From the NCBI GenBank assembly GCA_016705245.1, contig JADIYM010000015.1:1-64000 (forward strand): a DNA stretch of 64,000 nt. The letters are read 5' to 3'. Source of the DNA: Blastocatellia bacterium. GTDB taxonomy: Bacteria > Acidobacteriota > Blastocatellia > UBA7656 > JADIYM01. The position numbers and the translations under genes are program-made. The stretch's first letter is position 1; every line of letters starts with the position of its first letter. The notes beneath the pieces are model-generated. The model searched no databases and was not told the DNA's origin. It saw only the letters and a list, made by a program, of their open reading frames with translations. Of the stretch, positions 49,625 to 58,839 are shown piece after piece.

Positions 49625-50147
49625 ATGACCCGAATTGCGACCACGATTCTGCTCGCCCTGGCGATCTCGATGACCGGAACGGCTTGCACCGGCACGTCTC
49701 CTGAGGCTCTGCGCAAGGAAGCGCAATCGAACGCCGACAAGTACCTCGAGTTCATGCGGGCAGGTGATTTCGAAGGGGCATATGCGAAGACGCTGCACGC
49801 CGAATACAAGCGGCAGCTCGCACTCGAGACCTTCTTGAAGTATCGCGAGGCCATAGCATCAACCGCCGGCGCCATAGAGAGCTACCAGGTCGTGCACTAC
49901 GACTCGGACGTCGAACGGGAGTCCGTCACCCTCGACTATGCGGTGAAATACTCCAAAATGCCTGGAGCCGGGCAACGAGATCGTGAAGCTACGCCGCGAG
50001 GGCACCGAGTGGCGCATCACGTCGATCGAACCGAAGATTCCGAAGAAGGCGACACCTGCCCCGGACATCACGATGCCCGGACAGTCGACGAAACCGAGGG
50101 ATCCGAAGTCCGATCCGACGGCTGCAGGGACGAACGCACCGAAATAG
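49625..50147 (+). CDS. Hypothetical lipoprotein (frameshift near 49965)
   Basis: About 174 residues. The signal peptide and lipobox are ISMTGTACTG. The mature part (SNADKYLEFMRAGDFEGAYA, FLKYREAIASTAGAIESYQV) resembles small DUF4019/DUF3887-like domains that accumulate in exported proteins. After KYSKM the frame is lost: the other frame continues LEPGNEIVKLRREGTEWRIT with the expected final beta strand, a Pro/Lys-rich tail and a stop at 50147. AAGGAA lies before ATG 49625. It follows the GT-C-like gene by ~20 bases. Confidence 0.65.
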
Positions 50148-50222
50148 GCGGCGGCGCCGGGTCGAAAAAAAACCTGTCCCGCTGTGTGACACCATCGTGC
50201 CATCTCCGTATCCGACCATGGC

Positions 50223-50756
50223 ATGAGTACACAGGCGCGAACCATGAGCTGGCTGTGGCCAAACGCGACGTCGACGTCCGAGGTGGACTGGGATGCTGTT
50301 TACGCGCGCGAATTGCCGCGAATCTACAACTATTTCCGATATCGAATCGGCGACGATGCGGTCGCCGAGGACCTGACGTCCGCGACGTTCGAGAAGGCAT
50401 GGCGCGCGCGAGACAGCTACCGCCGCGACGCAGCGAAATTCTCGACGTGGCTCTACGCCATTGCGCGGAACGTGGCGATCGATCACTTTCGACGTTCCGG
50501 CCGCGAATTGCCGCTCGAGTCGGCCGCGGACGTGGCGACAGGGTCAACTCCCGAGGACGAGGTCTTGCGGACCGGTGATCTCGATCGATTGGAGCTGCTG
50601 ATGGCGGGCCTTGGAGAGCGCGAGCGCGAACTGCTGGCCTTCAAGTATGGCGCCGAGCTGACGAATCGAGAGATCGCGAAGGTCACGAAACTCAGCGAAT
50701 CGAACGTCGGAACGATACTGCATCGGGCCGTTGCGACGCTTCGGTCGCGCTGGTGA
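50223..50756 (+). CDS. ECF-family RNA polymerase sigma factor
   Basis: 177 residues. Region 2 (YNYFRYRIGDDAVAEDLTSA, FSTWLYAIARNVAIDHFRR) and region 4 (LGERERELLAFKYGAELTNR, SESNVGTILHRAVATLR) are both complete, with a short linker and no region 3, as in ECF sigma factors. The next gene starts 10 bases later and looks like its membrane anti-sigma factor, followed by an ABC transporter in the same operon. The signal is probably envelope-related. ATG 50223 or ATG 50244 could be the start. Confidence 0.9.
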   Translation: MSTQARTMSWLWPNATSTSEVDWDAVYARELPRIYNYFRYRIGDDAVAEDLTSATFEKAWRARDSYRRDAAKFSTWLYAIARNVAIDHFRRSGRELPLESAADVATGSTPEDEVLRTGDLDRLELLMAGLGERERELLAFKYGAELTNREIAKVTKLSESNVGTILHRAVATLRSRW

Positions 50757-50766
50757 GGATGAAGCG

Positions 50767-51777
50767 ATGAATGACGAACTGCTGCACGCCTATCGGAAGG
50801 ACCCGCGACCCGAGTTTGCGGAGCGCCTCCACAATCGAATCAACCGGCCAGTCATCGACGAGAGCCCGAAACCTGCGGCGGCTTTCCTCGCCAGGTGGAA
50901 GCCGGTTCTCGCTGCTGCGACCGTCGTTGCGGGTCTTGCCGTGGCGCTGACGGTTCCCTCCGTGCGAGCGGTCGCGCAGGATTTCCTCGATCTGTTTCGT
51001 GTGAAGAAGTTTGCCGCCGTCTCGATCAGTGCTGACCGAATGGGGCAGCTGCGCGACGGAAAAGTCGACTTGCAGACCCTGCTCGGAGACGCCGTGGATG
51101 AAATCAAGCGTCCCGGCGAACCGCGCGAGGTTGCATCGGCCGAGCTGGCAGCGAGCGAGACCGGAATGTCCGTCCTCGTGCCGACATATGTCTACAACGT
51201 CAACGACGCGCCGACGATTCGGGTAATGGACTCGGCGTCGATGCGGGTCAGGGCCGACGCTGAGAGGTTGCGGGGAATCCTCGACCTGCTCGGAATCGAG
51301 GACGCCACGATTCCGGCAGGACTCGACGGAGCGGTTGTCGGGGTGCGGATACCCCAGGCCGTCTCGATGGAGTATCGACGCGAAGGAAAAACCTGGGTCG
51401 CCACGCTGACACAGGCGCCGAGTCCTGAAGTGGACCTTCCGAAGGACGTGGACATCGCGGTCCTCGGCGAGCTGGGTCTTCGGATCGCCGGGCTCTCCGC
51501 GGACGAAGCGCGCCAGTTCTCGAGATCGATCGACTGGAGGAGCACGCTCATCGTGCCGGTTCCAGCGAGCGTCGGCTCATTCCGAGAGGTCGAAGTGCGC
51601 GGAACGATGGGTCTCCTGATCGACATCGACTCGGATAGGGCCAAGAATCGGGAGAAGCCGGCGAATGGAGCGGCGCCGAGGACGATCCTGATGTGGTCCG
51701 AAAGCGGTAAGGTCTATTCCCTGGCGAGCAGGCAGGAGCCGATCGAGGTGATCCAGATGGCGAACTCGATGCGCTGA
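50767..51777 (+). CDS. Putative membrane anti-sigma factor
   Basis: 336 residues. The N-terminal cytoplasmic part is short (LLHAYRKDPRPEFAERLHNR), then there is one membrane helix (PVLAAATVVAGLAVALTVPS). The large external domain (about residues 75-336) contains AAVSISADRMGQLRDGKVDL, SVLVPTYVYNVNDAPTIRV and IRIPQAVS-like strands, possibly DUF4367-like. The position directly after an ECF sigma gene and the topology suggest an anti-sigma role; no zinc HxxxCxxC motif is present. The stop overlaps the ABC ATPase start (TGATGA). Confidence 0.7.
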   Translation: MNDELLHAYRKDPRPEFAERLHNRINRPVIDESPKPAAAFLARWKPVLAAATVVAGLAVALTVPSVRAVAQDFLDLFRVKKFAAVSISADRMGQLRDGKVDLQTLLGDAVDEIKRPGEPREVASAELAASETGMSVLVPTYVYNVNDAPTIRVMDSASMRVRADAERLRGILDLLGIEDATIPAGLDGAVVGVRIPQAVSMEYRREGKTWVATLTQAPSPEVDLPKDVDIAVLGELGLRIAGLSADEARQFSRSIDWRSTLIVPVPASVGSFREVEVRGTMGLLIDIDSDRAKNREKPANGAAPRTILMWSESGKVYSLASRQEPIEVIQMANSMR

Positions 51778-52694
51778 TGAACGACTCGGTCATCGATACC
51801 CGCGGCCTTCGAAAACGCTACGGCGCCAAGGTGGCCGTCGAAGACCTCACCCTGAGCGTTCGCCTGGGCGAGGTCTTCGGTTTTCTCGGTCCGAACGGGG
51901 CGGGGAAGACGACATCCGTGAAGATGCTGCTCGGACTCGCCGCGCCGACTGCCGGCAGCGCTACGGTTCTCGGCAAGCCGATTGGCGACCGAGCTTCGCG
52001 CGCGAGGATCGGCTTCCTGCCTGAGCACTTCCGCTTTCACGAGTGGCTGACGGGTCGCGAGTTCCTGCGTCTTCACGGCCGACTGCATGGAATGCCGGGC
52101 CGGCTGCTCGACGAGCGAATCCCCGCGCTCCTGCGACGCGTCGACCTCGAGGACGCGGCGGATCGGAGGGTCCACGGATATTCAAAGGGCATGATCCAGC
52201 GAATCGGTATTGCGCAGGCGCTAATCAACGCCCCGGAGCTCGTATTGCTCGACGAACCGACGTCGGGCCTCGATCCGATCGGGCGGTTGCTCGTTCGCGA
52301 CATCATCGCGGAGCTCAAGAGCCTCGGGACGACGGTGTTCCTCAACTCGCACCTTCTGAGCGAGGTCGAGGTCACGTGCGACCGTGTGGCGTTCGTGAAG
52401 CGGGGTCGCGTTCTGCGCGAGATGTCGCTCCAGGCGGCGGACGACGCGGTCGAGGTCGAGATCAGGCTCGATTCGCATTCTGAGGAAATCGTAAGAGGCC
52501 TCGGCGGATTCGGCCGCGGTGTGGCCGTGGACGGAGACCTGATCCGGATGACCGTCGCCTCGGAAGACGCGGTGCCCGAGATCGCTTCGTGGCTCGTGGG
52601 CCGAGGCGCCAGGATCTATCGGCTTGCGTCCGGTCGGAAGTCGCTCGAGCAGCTGTTTCTCGAGATCATCGGGGAGGACGAACGGGCCGGATAG
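51777..52694 (+). CDS. ABC transporter ATP-binding protein
   Basis: 305 residues of the ABC-2/CcmA type. It has Walker A GPNGAGKTTSVKMLLG, Q-loop region IGFLPEHFRFHEWLTG, signature YSKGMIQRIGIAQA, Walker B LVLLDEPTSGLDP and the switch His in NSHLLSEVE. The C-terminal ~90 residues form an additional beta domain. It works with the permease encoded next. The start overlaps the stop of the anti-sigma-like gene, placing the transporter under the same ECF sigma operon. Confidence 0.9.
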   Translation: MNDSVIDTRGLRKRYGAKVAVEDLTLSVRLGEVFGFLGPNGAGKTTSVKMLLGLAAPTAGSATVLGKPIGDRASRARIGFLPEHFRFHEWLTGREFLRLHGRLHGMPGRLLDERIPALLRRVDLEDAADRRVHGYSKGMIQRIGIAQALINAPELVLLDEPTSGLDPIGRLLVRDIIAELKSLGTTVFLNSHLLSEVEVTCDRVAFVKRGRVLREMSLQAADDAVEVEIRLDSHSEEIVRGLGGFGRGVAVDGDLIRMTVASEDAVPEIASWLVGRGARIYRLASGRKSLEQLFLEIIGEDERAG

Positions 52695-52711
52695 TCCGGC
52701 GCTCGAACAAC

Positions 52712-53543
52712 ATGCACCCCGTCATCACCATCGCGCTGCTCACCGTGCACGAAGCCGCCCGACGGCGGATCCTGCTCGCCGCGCTGCTTCTCGGAGGCGC
52801 GTTTCTCGCGATATGCGACCGGATTCTACTTCGCGCACGACAACGTCACGGCCGAGCAACTGGTGGACGCCCAGCGGCGGATCGTGTTCAACATGCTGGC
52901 GATGGCGGGCCTCTATGCAGTGAACTTCCTCACGGTCATGGCGAGCATTCTGATTCCGATTGACACGATCTCGGGCGAGATCGAGTCCGGAGTGATGCAG
53001 ACCATCGCGACAAAGCCGGTCGCTCGCTGGAACATCGTGGTCGGGAAGTGGCTCGGTTTCGTTGTGGTGCTCGCGGGTTATCTTGCAGTAATGGCGGGCG
53101 GCGTCCTGGCAATCACCCGCATCATCAGCGGATTCGTGCCACCGAATGCGGCGTTCGGGGTCTCGCTGATGCTGCTCGAGGGAGCGCTTTTTGTGACGAT
53201 TTCCATCGCCGCCGGAACCCGGCTCAGCACGCTCGCGAACGGCGTTCTCGGGTTCGGGTTGTTCGGACTGGCCTTTATTGGCGGTTGGATGGAGCAGATC
53301 GGTACGGTGCTTGGCAACGGGACGACGCGAAACGTCGGCATCGTCGCGAGCCTTGTCGTGCCGAGCGAGTCGCTGTGGCAGCTTGCTGCCTACAACATGC
53401 AGCCGTCGATCATGCGGGACGTGAATCTCACTCCGTTTTCGCCGGCATCGGTCCCGAGCCGTGCGATGGTTGCGTGGGCCGCTTGTTATCTGGTCGTCGC
53501 GCTGCTCATCGCTGTGCGCCTGCTGCGAACGCGGGATCTGTAG
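52712..53543 (+). CDS. ABC-2 type transporter permease (frameshift near 52816)
   Basis: About 277 residues with six membrane helices. The start is MHPVITIALLTVHEAARRRI, then the frame is lost inside the first loop (after LLLGGAFLAI). The other frame continues ATGFYFAHDNVTAEQLVDAQ and NMLAMAGLYAVNFLTVMASI, SGEIESGVMQTIATKPVARW and VGKWLGFVVVLAGY, the typical DTISGEIESG loop of ABC-2 permeases. Substrate unknown. It is the last gene of the sigma/anti-sigma/ABC operon, followed by a block of family D repeats. Confidence 0.85.
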
Positions 53544-53654
53544 GGTTGGCGGTATCTCGACCCAGCTCCTCGTATCAGCACCGCGAGCGATTGAGAAGAA
53601 TCGCCAGTATCCCGGTTCCGAAGAGCGCCGAAGGCGCGAAAGCCTCGAGGTACA

Positions 53655-53790
53655 GAACCGCGAGCGGTAGCGAGCGGCCTGCGGACGGTGTCTGAAATCG
53701 CAGACTCGTCGTTGCGGAAGGACGGAAGTGATCGGAGCCATACGAACGTCCGTGGGACGCTCGCTACTGCTCGCGGCTCAAAAAACGGGG
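53655..53790. repeat. Inverted repeat, family D
   Basis: AACCGCGAGCGGTAGCGAGCG opposes CGCTCGCTACTGCTCGCGGCT. The centre contains GTCTGAAATCGCAGACTCGTC and AAGGACGGAAGTGATCGGA, shared with 46651-46797. Confidence 0.88.
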
Positions 53791-53804
53791 ATCGCCTGCA
53801 TTCG

Positions 53805-53908
53805 TCCCCGTTCCTCGAGCCGCGAGCAGTAGCGAGCGTCCCACGGACGGTGTCTGAAACCGCAGACTCGTCGTTGCGGAAGGACGGAAGTGATCGGAAA
53901 CGATCCCC
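53805..53908. repeat. Family D element, right arm truncated
   Basis: CGAGCCGCGAGCAGTAGCGAG and the conserved centre (GTCTGAAACCGCAGACTCGTC, AAGGACGGAAGTGATCGGA) are present, but the opposite arm is replaced by unrelated sequence. It is almost in tandem with the previous copy. Confidence 0.8.
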
Positions 53909-54021
53909 GCCGCCCACTGACTACCGAGCAGCGGGTTCGTTCAGCGTTGGGCCGGCCGGCATTCTGGCGCCGCTTGAATGCGACGGCGGACACACACTAC
54001 CGCTCGGGGTTCCGGTTGTTC

Positions 54022-55275
54022 TCACTCGTACCGCAGCGCCGAGGATGGGTCGAGCTTCGCGGCGCGGCTTGCAGGCAGGAACCCGCTGAGCAGGCCGACC
54101 AGAATCAGGATGAGCGTCGAGACGACGATGCTCAGCGGCGAGATGACAAGCGTAATGTCGCCCTTGCCCGTCGTGTCCTCGAAGAGCGCCCCCATCAGCG
54201 GCAACTGACCGGCGGCGGCAGCGACGACGTAAGACATCAGGATTCCGATGGCCCCGCCCACGAGCGTGATCGCCATGGCTTCCGCAATGAACTGCAACCG
54301 GATGTGCCTCTTCCGTGCACCGAGAGCGCGCCGCAGCCCAATCTCACGAATCCGCTCGTCGACCGACACAAGCATGATGTTCATCACGCCCACGCCGCCG
54401 ATCCCGAGCGTCAATGTCCCGATGAAGACGAGCAACCCCTGCAGTCCGATCGTGAGTCCGTCGATCACCGGCCGGAACGCTTCGCGGCCGTCGGCACTGA
54501 AGGCCTTCTCGTCCGTCGGGCTGAACCGTTGCCGTTTCGCGAGAGTGGCGCGAACCTGGTCGATCGCCTGCTTCTCGAACTGGGGTGCGATCGCCGCGAA
54601 CACGAACACATTGGCGTACTTCGCATTCCACATCTCACCGGCCGCCGTGTACGGGATGAACGCCGACTCGTCGTCGCTCGTGAAGTAGTTACTGAACTGG
54701 AGCTTCCTGCCCATCGTGCCGATCACGGTGAAACGCACGCCATTGATGATCACGGTCTCGTCGACAGCCGGGCGACCGCTGAAGAGCTGCTCGCGAAGCC
54801 TGCCGCCGAGCACGACGACTCTGCGCCGCTCGAAGAAGTCCTCGTCGCTGATCCAGCGGCCGTCGTCCGGAACTTCGTTTCGAATCTCGCCATAGATCGG
54901 ATAGACACCGCGAATGGCCGTATTCGCCATCCGCTCGCCATAAGCTATCGACAGCCATCGAACCGTTTCGAGACTTCCGCCTCGAACGAGTGGCGCTTCG
55001 GAAAGAACGGAGTCGAGATCGGCCTCCTCGAACCTGATCCGCTTGCCGGCACGCTGACCGCCTGCCTGCTCGCTCGTCTGTCCGGGCCAGCACACTACGG
55101 CGCTTTTGCCGAAAGCGTCGAACCCCGAAACGAGCACAGATCGAAACCCGCTGCCGTAAGCGAAGAGGACGGTCACTGACACGATGCCCCAGACGATGCC
55201 GAGCATCGTGAGGGCGGTGCGGAACGGCTGCCGAATGAGGGCAATCCAAGCCTGCAGGAGGATTTCACGGAACAT
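54022..55275 (-). CDS. MacB-type ABC transporter permease (FtsX domain)
   Basis: 417 residues. One N-terminal membrane helix follows AWIALIRQPFRTALTMLG. A ~220-residue periplasmic MacB_PCD domain comes next, then the FtsX domain with three helices (IGTLTLGIGGVGVMNIMLVS, RIREIGLRRALGARKRHI) and the C-terminal LPASRAAKLDPSSALRYE. It forms a mechanotransmission-type pump with an ATPase, which is not in this cluster. GGGAGG lies upstream. The paralogous permease upstream ends four bases before its start. Confidence 0.9.
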   Translation of the reverse strand: MFREILLQAWIALIRQPFRTALTMLGIVWGIVSVTVLFAYGSGFRSVLVSGFDAFGKSAVVCWPGQTSEQAGGQRAGKRIRFEEADLDSVLSEAPLVRGGSLETVRWLSIAYGERMANTAIRGVYPIYGEIRNEVPDDGRWISDEDFFERRRVVVLGGRLREQLFSGRPAVDETVIINGVRFTVIGTMGRKLQFSNYFTSDDESAFIPYTAAGEMWNAKYANVFVFAAIAPQFEKQAIDQVRATLAKRQRFSPTDEKAFSADGREAFRPVIDGLTIGLQGLLVFIGTLTLGIGGVGVMNIMLVSVDERIREIGLRRALGARKRHIRLQFIAEAMAITLVGGAIGILMSYVVAAAAGQLPLMGALFEDTTGKGDITLVISPLSIVVSTLILILVGLLSGFLPASRAAKLDPSSALRYE

Positions 55276-55279
55276 TGGC

Positions 55280-56539
55280 CTAGCCTCCCGCTTCGTGGCG
55301 CAATGCCACGATCGGATCGACCGCTGCGGCGCGGTTGGCCGGATACATCGCCGCGAGCAGCGCGACCGTGCCGAGTAGTCCGAACGAAAGCAGCGACGAC
55401 TCGAGAGTCGGGAGCAATCCTGCGAAGAACGGCGGCATCGGCAACATGTTCACGAGGCCACACAGTCCGTATGCGATCGCCATCCCGATGCCGCCGCTGA
55501 GAAAGACGACGATGAGCGTCTCGCAGAAGAACTGCCAGAGGATCTGTCGCGACGTGGCGCCGACTGCCTTGCGCACGCCGATCTCGCGAGTGCGTTCGCG
55601 AACGGCGACCATCATCACGTTCATGACGCCGATTCCACCGAGAAAGAGCGTCGTGAGCCCAACTGCCCCGAGGAAGTTCTTCATCCCGTCGGTCATGCTC
55701 TGGAACTGCTTTGCATTCTCGACCGTGTCCCAGATCGGGGCCGCATCTTCGTCACGCGGATCGAACTCGTGTATCTGCGACAGCGCCTTGCGCACCTGCC
55801 GTTTCGCGTCTTCGCTGACCTCGATCGAGCGCGGGACTACGATGATGCGGTCGACGGAATCCGGCTTCCACGGCGCGGTGTTCGGAAAGTCGCGCAGCAC
55901 GGACGCAAACGGGATGAACACCTTCGACACGTCTTGCCCGTCGTAGCTCGAATCCTGGTCCTTCTTCCGCATGATCCCGACGACCGCGTACGGATGGCTG
56001 CCAATGAGAACCGTTTCGTTCAATGCATCTCGACCGGCGAAAAGCTGCGCGTTCACCTCGCTGCCGATCACGCAAACGCGGCGTCCTTCGTTCTCGTCGT
56101 CCCAGTTGCAGTATCGGCCTCGGGCCACGTCGATGCTTCGCACGTCGGCGAAGGGCGGAAGCGAACCGGTCACGAGGAATGTCCCGGCGTTATGAATGCT
56201 TCGGACGGGAACGCTGCCCTGGCCGAGCTCCGGAAGAGCCCACTCGATGTCGGGCGACTGCTCCATGATCACGCGGTAATCGTTGGCGCTCCACTCCGTC
56301 CGGCGACCGGCACGTGTGCCGCCGGCCTGCATGCTAGTCCGGCCCGAGAAGACGATCATGATGTTCTTCCCGAACGATTCGGCGACCTTCGCCTGGCCGA
56401 CGCGCAGTCCCTCGCCGGCCGCGACCATGAGCGTGATCGACACGATGCCCCACGCAATGCCGAACATGGTCAGCGCCGTGCGCAACTTGTGCGACCAGAG
56501 CGTCCGAATTGTGTCGAGGAAGAGATCCTTGAAGACCAT
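55280..56539 (-). CDS. MacB-type ABC transporter permease (FtsX domain), paralogue
   Basis: 419 residues with the same layout as its neighbour: the start LDTIRTLWSHKLRTALTMFG, a periplasmic domain and the FtsX domain with LGGIGVMNVMMVAVRERTRE, IGVRKAVGATSRQI and YPANRAAAVDPIVALRHE. The periplasmic domains of the two paralogues differ, so they may pair as a heterodimer. The operon order is adaptor, permease, permease. Confidence 0.9.
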   Translation of the reverse strand: MVFKDLFLDTIRTLWSHKLRTALTMFGIAWGIVSITLMVAAGEGLRVGQAKVAESFGKNIMIVFSGRTSMQAGGTRAGRRTEWSANDYRVIMEQSPDIEWALPELGQGSVPVRSIHNAGTFLVTGSLPPFADVRSIDVARGRYCNWDDENEGRRVCVIGSEVNAQLFAGRDALNETVLIGSHPYAVVGIMRKKDQDSSYDGQDVSKVFIPFASVLRDFPNTAPWKPDSVDRIIVVPRSIEVSEDAKRQVRKALSQIHEFDPRDEDAAPIWDTVENAKQFQSMTDGMKNFLGAVGLTTLFLGGIGVMNVMMVAVRERTREIGVRKAVGATSRQILWQFFCETLIVVFLSGGIGMAIAYGLCGLVNMLPMPPFFAGLLPTLESSLLSFGLLGTVALLAAMYPANRAAAVDPIVALRHEAGG

Positions 56540-56551
56540 GGGGGTCCGCTC

Positions 56552-57760
56552 CTACTGCAGGACGATCTGCTGGCCTTCCTCGAGTCCCTCGACCACCTCG
56601 GTTTTCACGCCGTTCGACAGGCCGAGCTTGACGGGAACCTTGCGCTTGCCGCCCTCGACCGCGGCGGCGGGTATCTCGACTGACGTATTGCGCTCCTTGT
56701 CGTAGATCACGGCCGACTCAGGAATGACGAGCAGGCCCTTCTTTTCCTCGAGGATGATCTCGGCATTCGCGGTCATGTTCGCCCTGAGGACGTCCGCGTT
56801 TTCGGTGATCGTGACGCGGACCTCGAACGTCGTCACGTTGTCCTTCTCGGCGCCGAGCGGCGAGATCTTGTCGACGACTCCGCTGAAGGCCTTGTCCTTG
56901 TACGATTCCACCGTGATTCGTGAGCTCTGGCCCACGTAGACCTTTCCGATGTCCGCCTCGTCGACTTTTCCCTTCACGTAGAGCTGGCTCGTGTCGCCGA
57001 GCGTGAAGACGAGGGTCGCCTGTGAACCCAGCACGAGGATCGAGCTGACGGCGTCGCCGGGCTCGACGTCGCGCGACAGGACGACGCCGTCGATGGGACT
57101 GACGATTGTCGAGTTGCGGAGGTCGTCCTCGGCACGTTCGACGGCTGCCTGGGCGCGAGCAACTTCGGCCCTGGCGCGCTCGACATCGGCGCGGGTCACG
57201 GTGACGCCGCGTTCGGCGGAGAGCTGCTTGTTGAGGGCGATCTGGTAGGCCTTTTCGGCGTTCTCGAGGTCGGTCCTCGAGATGATTCCGCGATCGAACA
57301 GGCTCTGCGAGCGATCGAGATTCGACTTGAGGAAGGGCAGATCCGGATTCGCCGCGTCGACTTTTCCTCGCTCGACGGAGGCCTGTGCGCTCGCGAGCGC
57401 CGCCTGCGTGGCTTGTAGCGCGGCCTTCTGCTCGCGCAACTGCGCGTGGAGCTGTTCCTTGTCGAGCTCGGCGAGGACCTGTCCCTGGCGGACGGAATGA
57501 CCGTAGTCGACGAGCACGCTCTTCACGAGGCCGCTCGCCTTCGACTTCACTTCGACCTTGGTCAGCGGCTCGATCTTGCCGGTCGCGACGACCGACTTTG
57601 CGAGATCACCCCGCTCGACCTTGGCGAGTTTCTCGGCACTGATCTCGGGACTTCCGCCCATGGAGCGGACGGCGACGACGCCTCCACCCGCGATCGCGAT
57701 CACGACTGTTGCCAGAACTACCCAACGCATACGCCTTCGGCCAGACCTTGGAGCTGCCAT
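56552..57760 (-). CDS. MacA/HlyD-type periplasmic adaptor (RND/ABC efflux membrane fusion protein)
   Basis: 402 residues. It has a membrane anchor (VVLATVVIAIAGGGVVAV), the lipoyl halves VEVKSKASGLVKSVLVDYGH and STIVSPIDGVVLSRDVEPGD, a long helical hairpin (ALQATQAALASAQASVE to VERARAEVARAQAAVERAED) and beta-barrel and MP domains. It bridges inner-membrane pumps to a TolC-like channel, which is not encoded here. It is the first gene of the three-gene operon. ATG 57760, or ATG 57730 (MRWVV), could be the start. Confidence 0.88.
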   Translation of the reverse strand: MAAPRSGRRRMRWVVLATVVIAIAGGGVVAVRSMGGSPEISAEKLAKVERGDLAKSVVATGKIEPLTKVEVKSKASGLVKSVLVDYGHSVRQGQVLAELDKEQLHAQLREQKAALQATQAALASAQASVERGKVDAANPDLPFLKSNLDRSQSLFDRGIISRTDLENAEKAYQIALNKQLSAERGVTVTRADVERARAEVARAQAAVERAEDDLRNSTIVSPIDGVVLSRDVEPGDAVSSILVLGSQATLVFTLGDTSQLYVKGKVDEADIGKVYVGQSSRITVESYKDKAFSGVVDKISPLGAEKDNVTTFEVRVTITENADVLRANMTANAEIILEEKKGLLVIPESAVIYDKERNTSVEIPAAAVEGGKRKVPVKLGLSNGVKTEVVEGLEEGQQIVLQ

Positions 57761-57888
57761 ACCTCGTCACCTCTGCTGCGAATGATTCCGTCGGCAATTA
57801 CGAGCGCGGACGACGTAAATGTTCCGATCGGTTTCGAGGGGTAGGTGAGCGAGAGACGGATTTGGTTTCAGCCACGGCCGGATCTCCG

Positions 57889-57972
57889 CGCCTCAGTGCC
57901 TCCGAGACTCTGTGTGCGTAGCTCAGAAGACGCTTCGCACACAGAGTCTCGAAGGCACTGAGCCACGGAGGA
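57889..57972. repeat. Intergenic inverted repeat, family B
   Basis: CTCAGTGCCTCCGAGACTCTG opposes CAGAGTCTCGAAGGCACTGAG, with the core TGTGTGCGTAGC...GCTTCGCACACA. It lies just downstream of the leftward xthA gene. Confidence 0.88.
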
Positions 57973-57975
57973 AGA

Positions 57976-58749
57976 TCAGCCGGCCGTGAACTCGGCAATG
58001 ACCGGGGCGTGGTCCGACGGACGGTCCCACATCCGGGGTTCCTTGTCGATTCGCACCGAGGCACAGCGCTTCAGCAGCGGAGCCGTCACCCAGACGTGGT
58101 CGATTCTAAGTCCCGCGTTGCGCCGAAAGGCCCCAGCCCGATAGTCCCACCACGAGAAATGGCCGCCGTCCGTCGTGTGCAGCCGGAATGCATCCTCGAA
58201 TCCCCATTCCCGGACCTTTTCGAGCGCTTCGCGTTCGGCTGGACTGCACAGGATCTTTCCGTCCCATAATTTCGGGTCGTGGACGTCGCGGTCGTCCGGC
58301 GCGACGTTGAAGTCGCCGCAGATGAGCACCGGATCGGCGGCCGAGTAACGTTCGTCGAGGAACATCCGCAGCCGCGCAAGCCAGTCGAGCTTGAAGGAAT
58401 ATTTGTCGGAGCCAACCTCGGATCCGTTCGGAATGTAGACGTTGACGACCGTGATTCCGCCGACCGTGCCCGCCACGAGACGCGAATGTCCGGGCTCTTC
58501 GTCTCCCGGCAGACCCTTGACGACTCCGTCGACCGGTGAAAGCGCAAGGATCGCTACGCCATTGTAGGTCGGCTGTCCGTGCGTGACGGACGCGTACCCG
58601 AGCGCCTCGAACTCGGCGGCGGGGAACTTCGCGTCAACGCACTTGATCTCCTGAAGGCACAGCACGTCGGGACGCTCGTACTCGGCCCATCGCAGTACGA
58701 CCGGCAAACGAGCCGCTATCGAATTGACGTTCCAGGTTGCGATTCTCAC
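57976..58749 (-). CDS. xthA: Exodeoxyribonuclease III
   Basis: 257 residues of the EEP fold. MRIATWNVNSIAARLP has the metal-binding Asn, LCLQEIKC the catalytic Glu, and VVNVYIPNG, ICGDFNVAPDDRDV (Asp/Asn) and the terminal WDRPSDHAPVIAEF (Asp-His pair) are all present. It acts in base excision repair as AP endonuclease and 3'-5' exonuclease. GTG start 58749. It is divergent from the cold-shock gene. Confidence 0.95.
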   Translation of the reverse strand: MRIATWNVNSIAARLPVVLRWAEYERPDVLCLQEIKCVDAKFPAAEFEALGYASVTHGQPTYNGVAILALSPVDGVVKGLPGDEEPGHSRLVAGTVGGITVVNVYIPNGSEVGSDKYSFKLDWLARLRMFLDERYSAADPVLICGDFNVAPDDRDVHDPKLWDGKILCSPAEREALEKVREWGFEDAFRLHTTDGGHFSWWDYRAGAFRRNAGLRIDHVWVTAPLLKRCASVRIDKEPRMWDRPSDHAPVIAEFTAG

Positions 58750-58810
58750 AGTCGCGGATAGTACCGCCAGTCGGCGGAATTCGCATCCGGAAATGCTGAA
58801 AACCGTGTCG

Positions 58811-58839
58811 TTGACAGCCTTTGGCCAGCTTGCTAGAGT
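58811..58839 (+). promoter_or_regulatory. Strong sigma-70-like promoter of the cold-shock gene
   Basis: A perfect TTGACA (58811-58816) and TAGAGT (58834-58839) are separated by 17 bases. The predicted transcript starts near 58846, giving a ~165-base 5' untranslated leader before ATG 59010, as in cspA-type mRNAs. Confidence 0.7.

Larger units (their letters stand above)
53544..54021. other. Convergent intergenic region filled with family D repeats
   Basis: 478 bases between two convergent genes with no gene of their own. Two family D copies (53655-53790 and 53805-53908) cover about half, and a stray half arm (ACTACCGCTCGGGGTTCCGG near 53997-54016) suggests a third, truncated copy. Confidence 0.7.
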
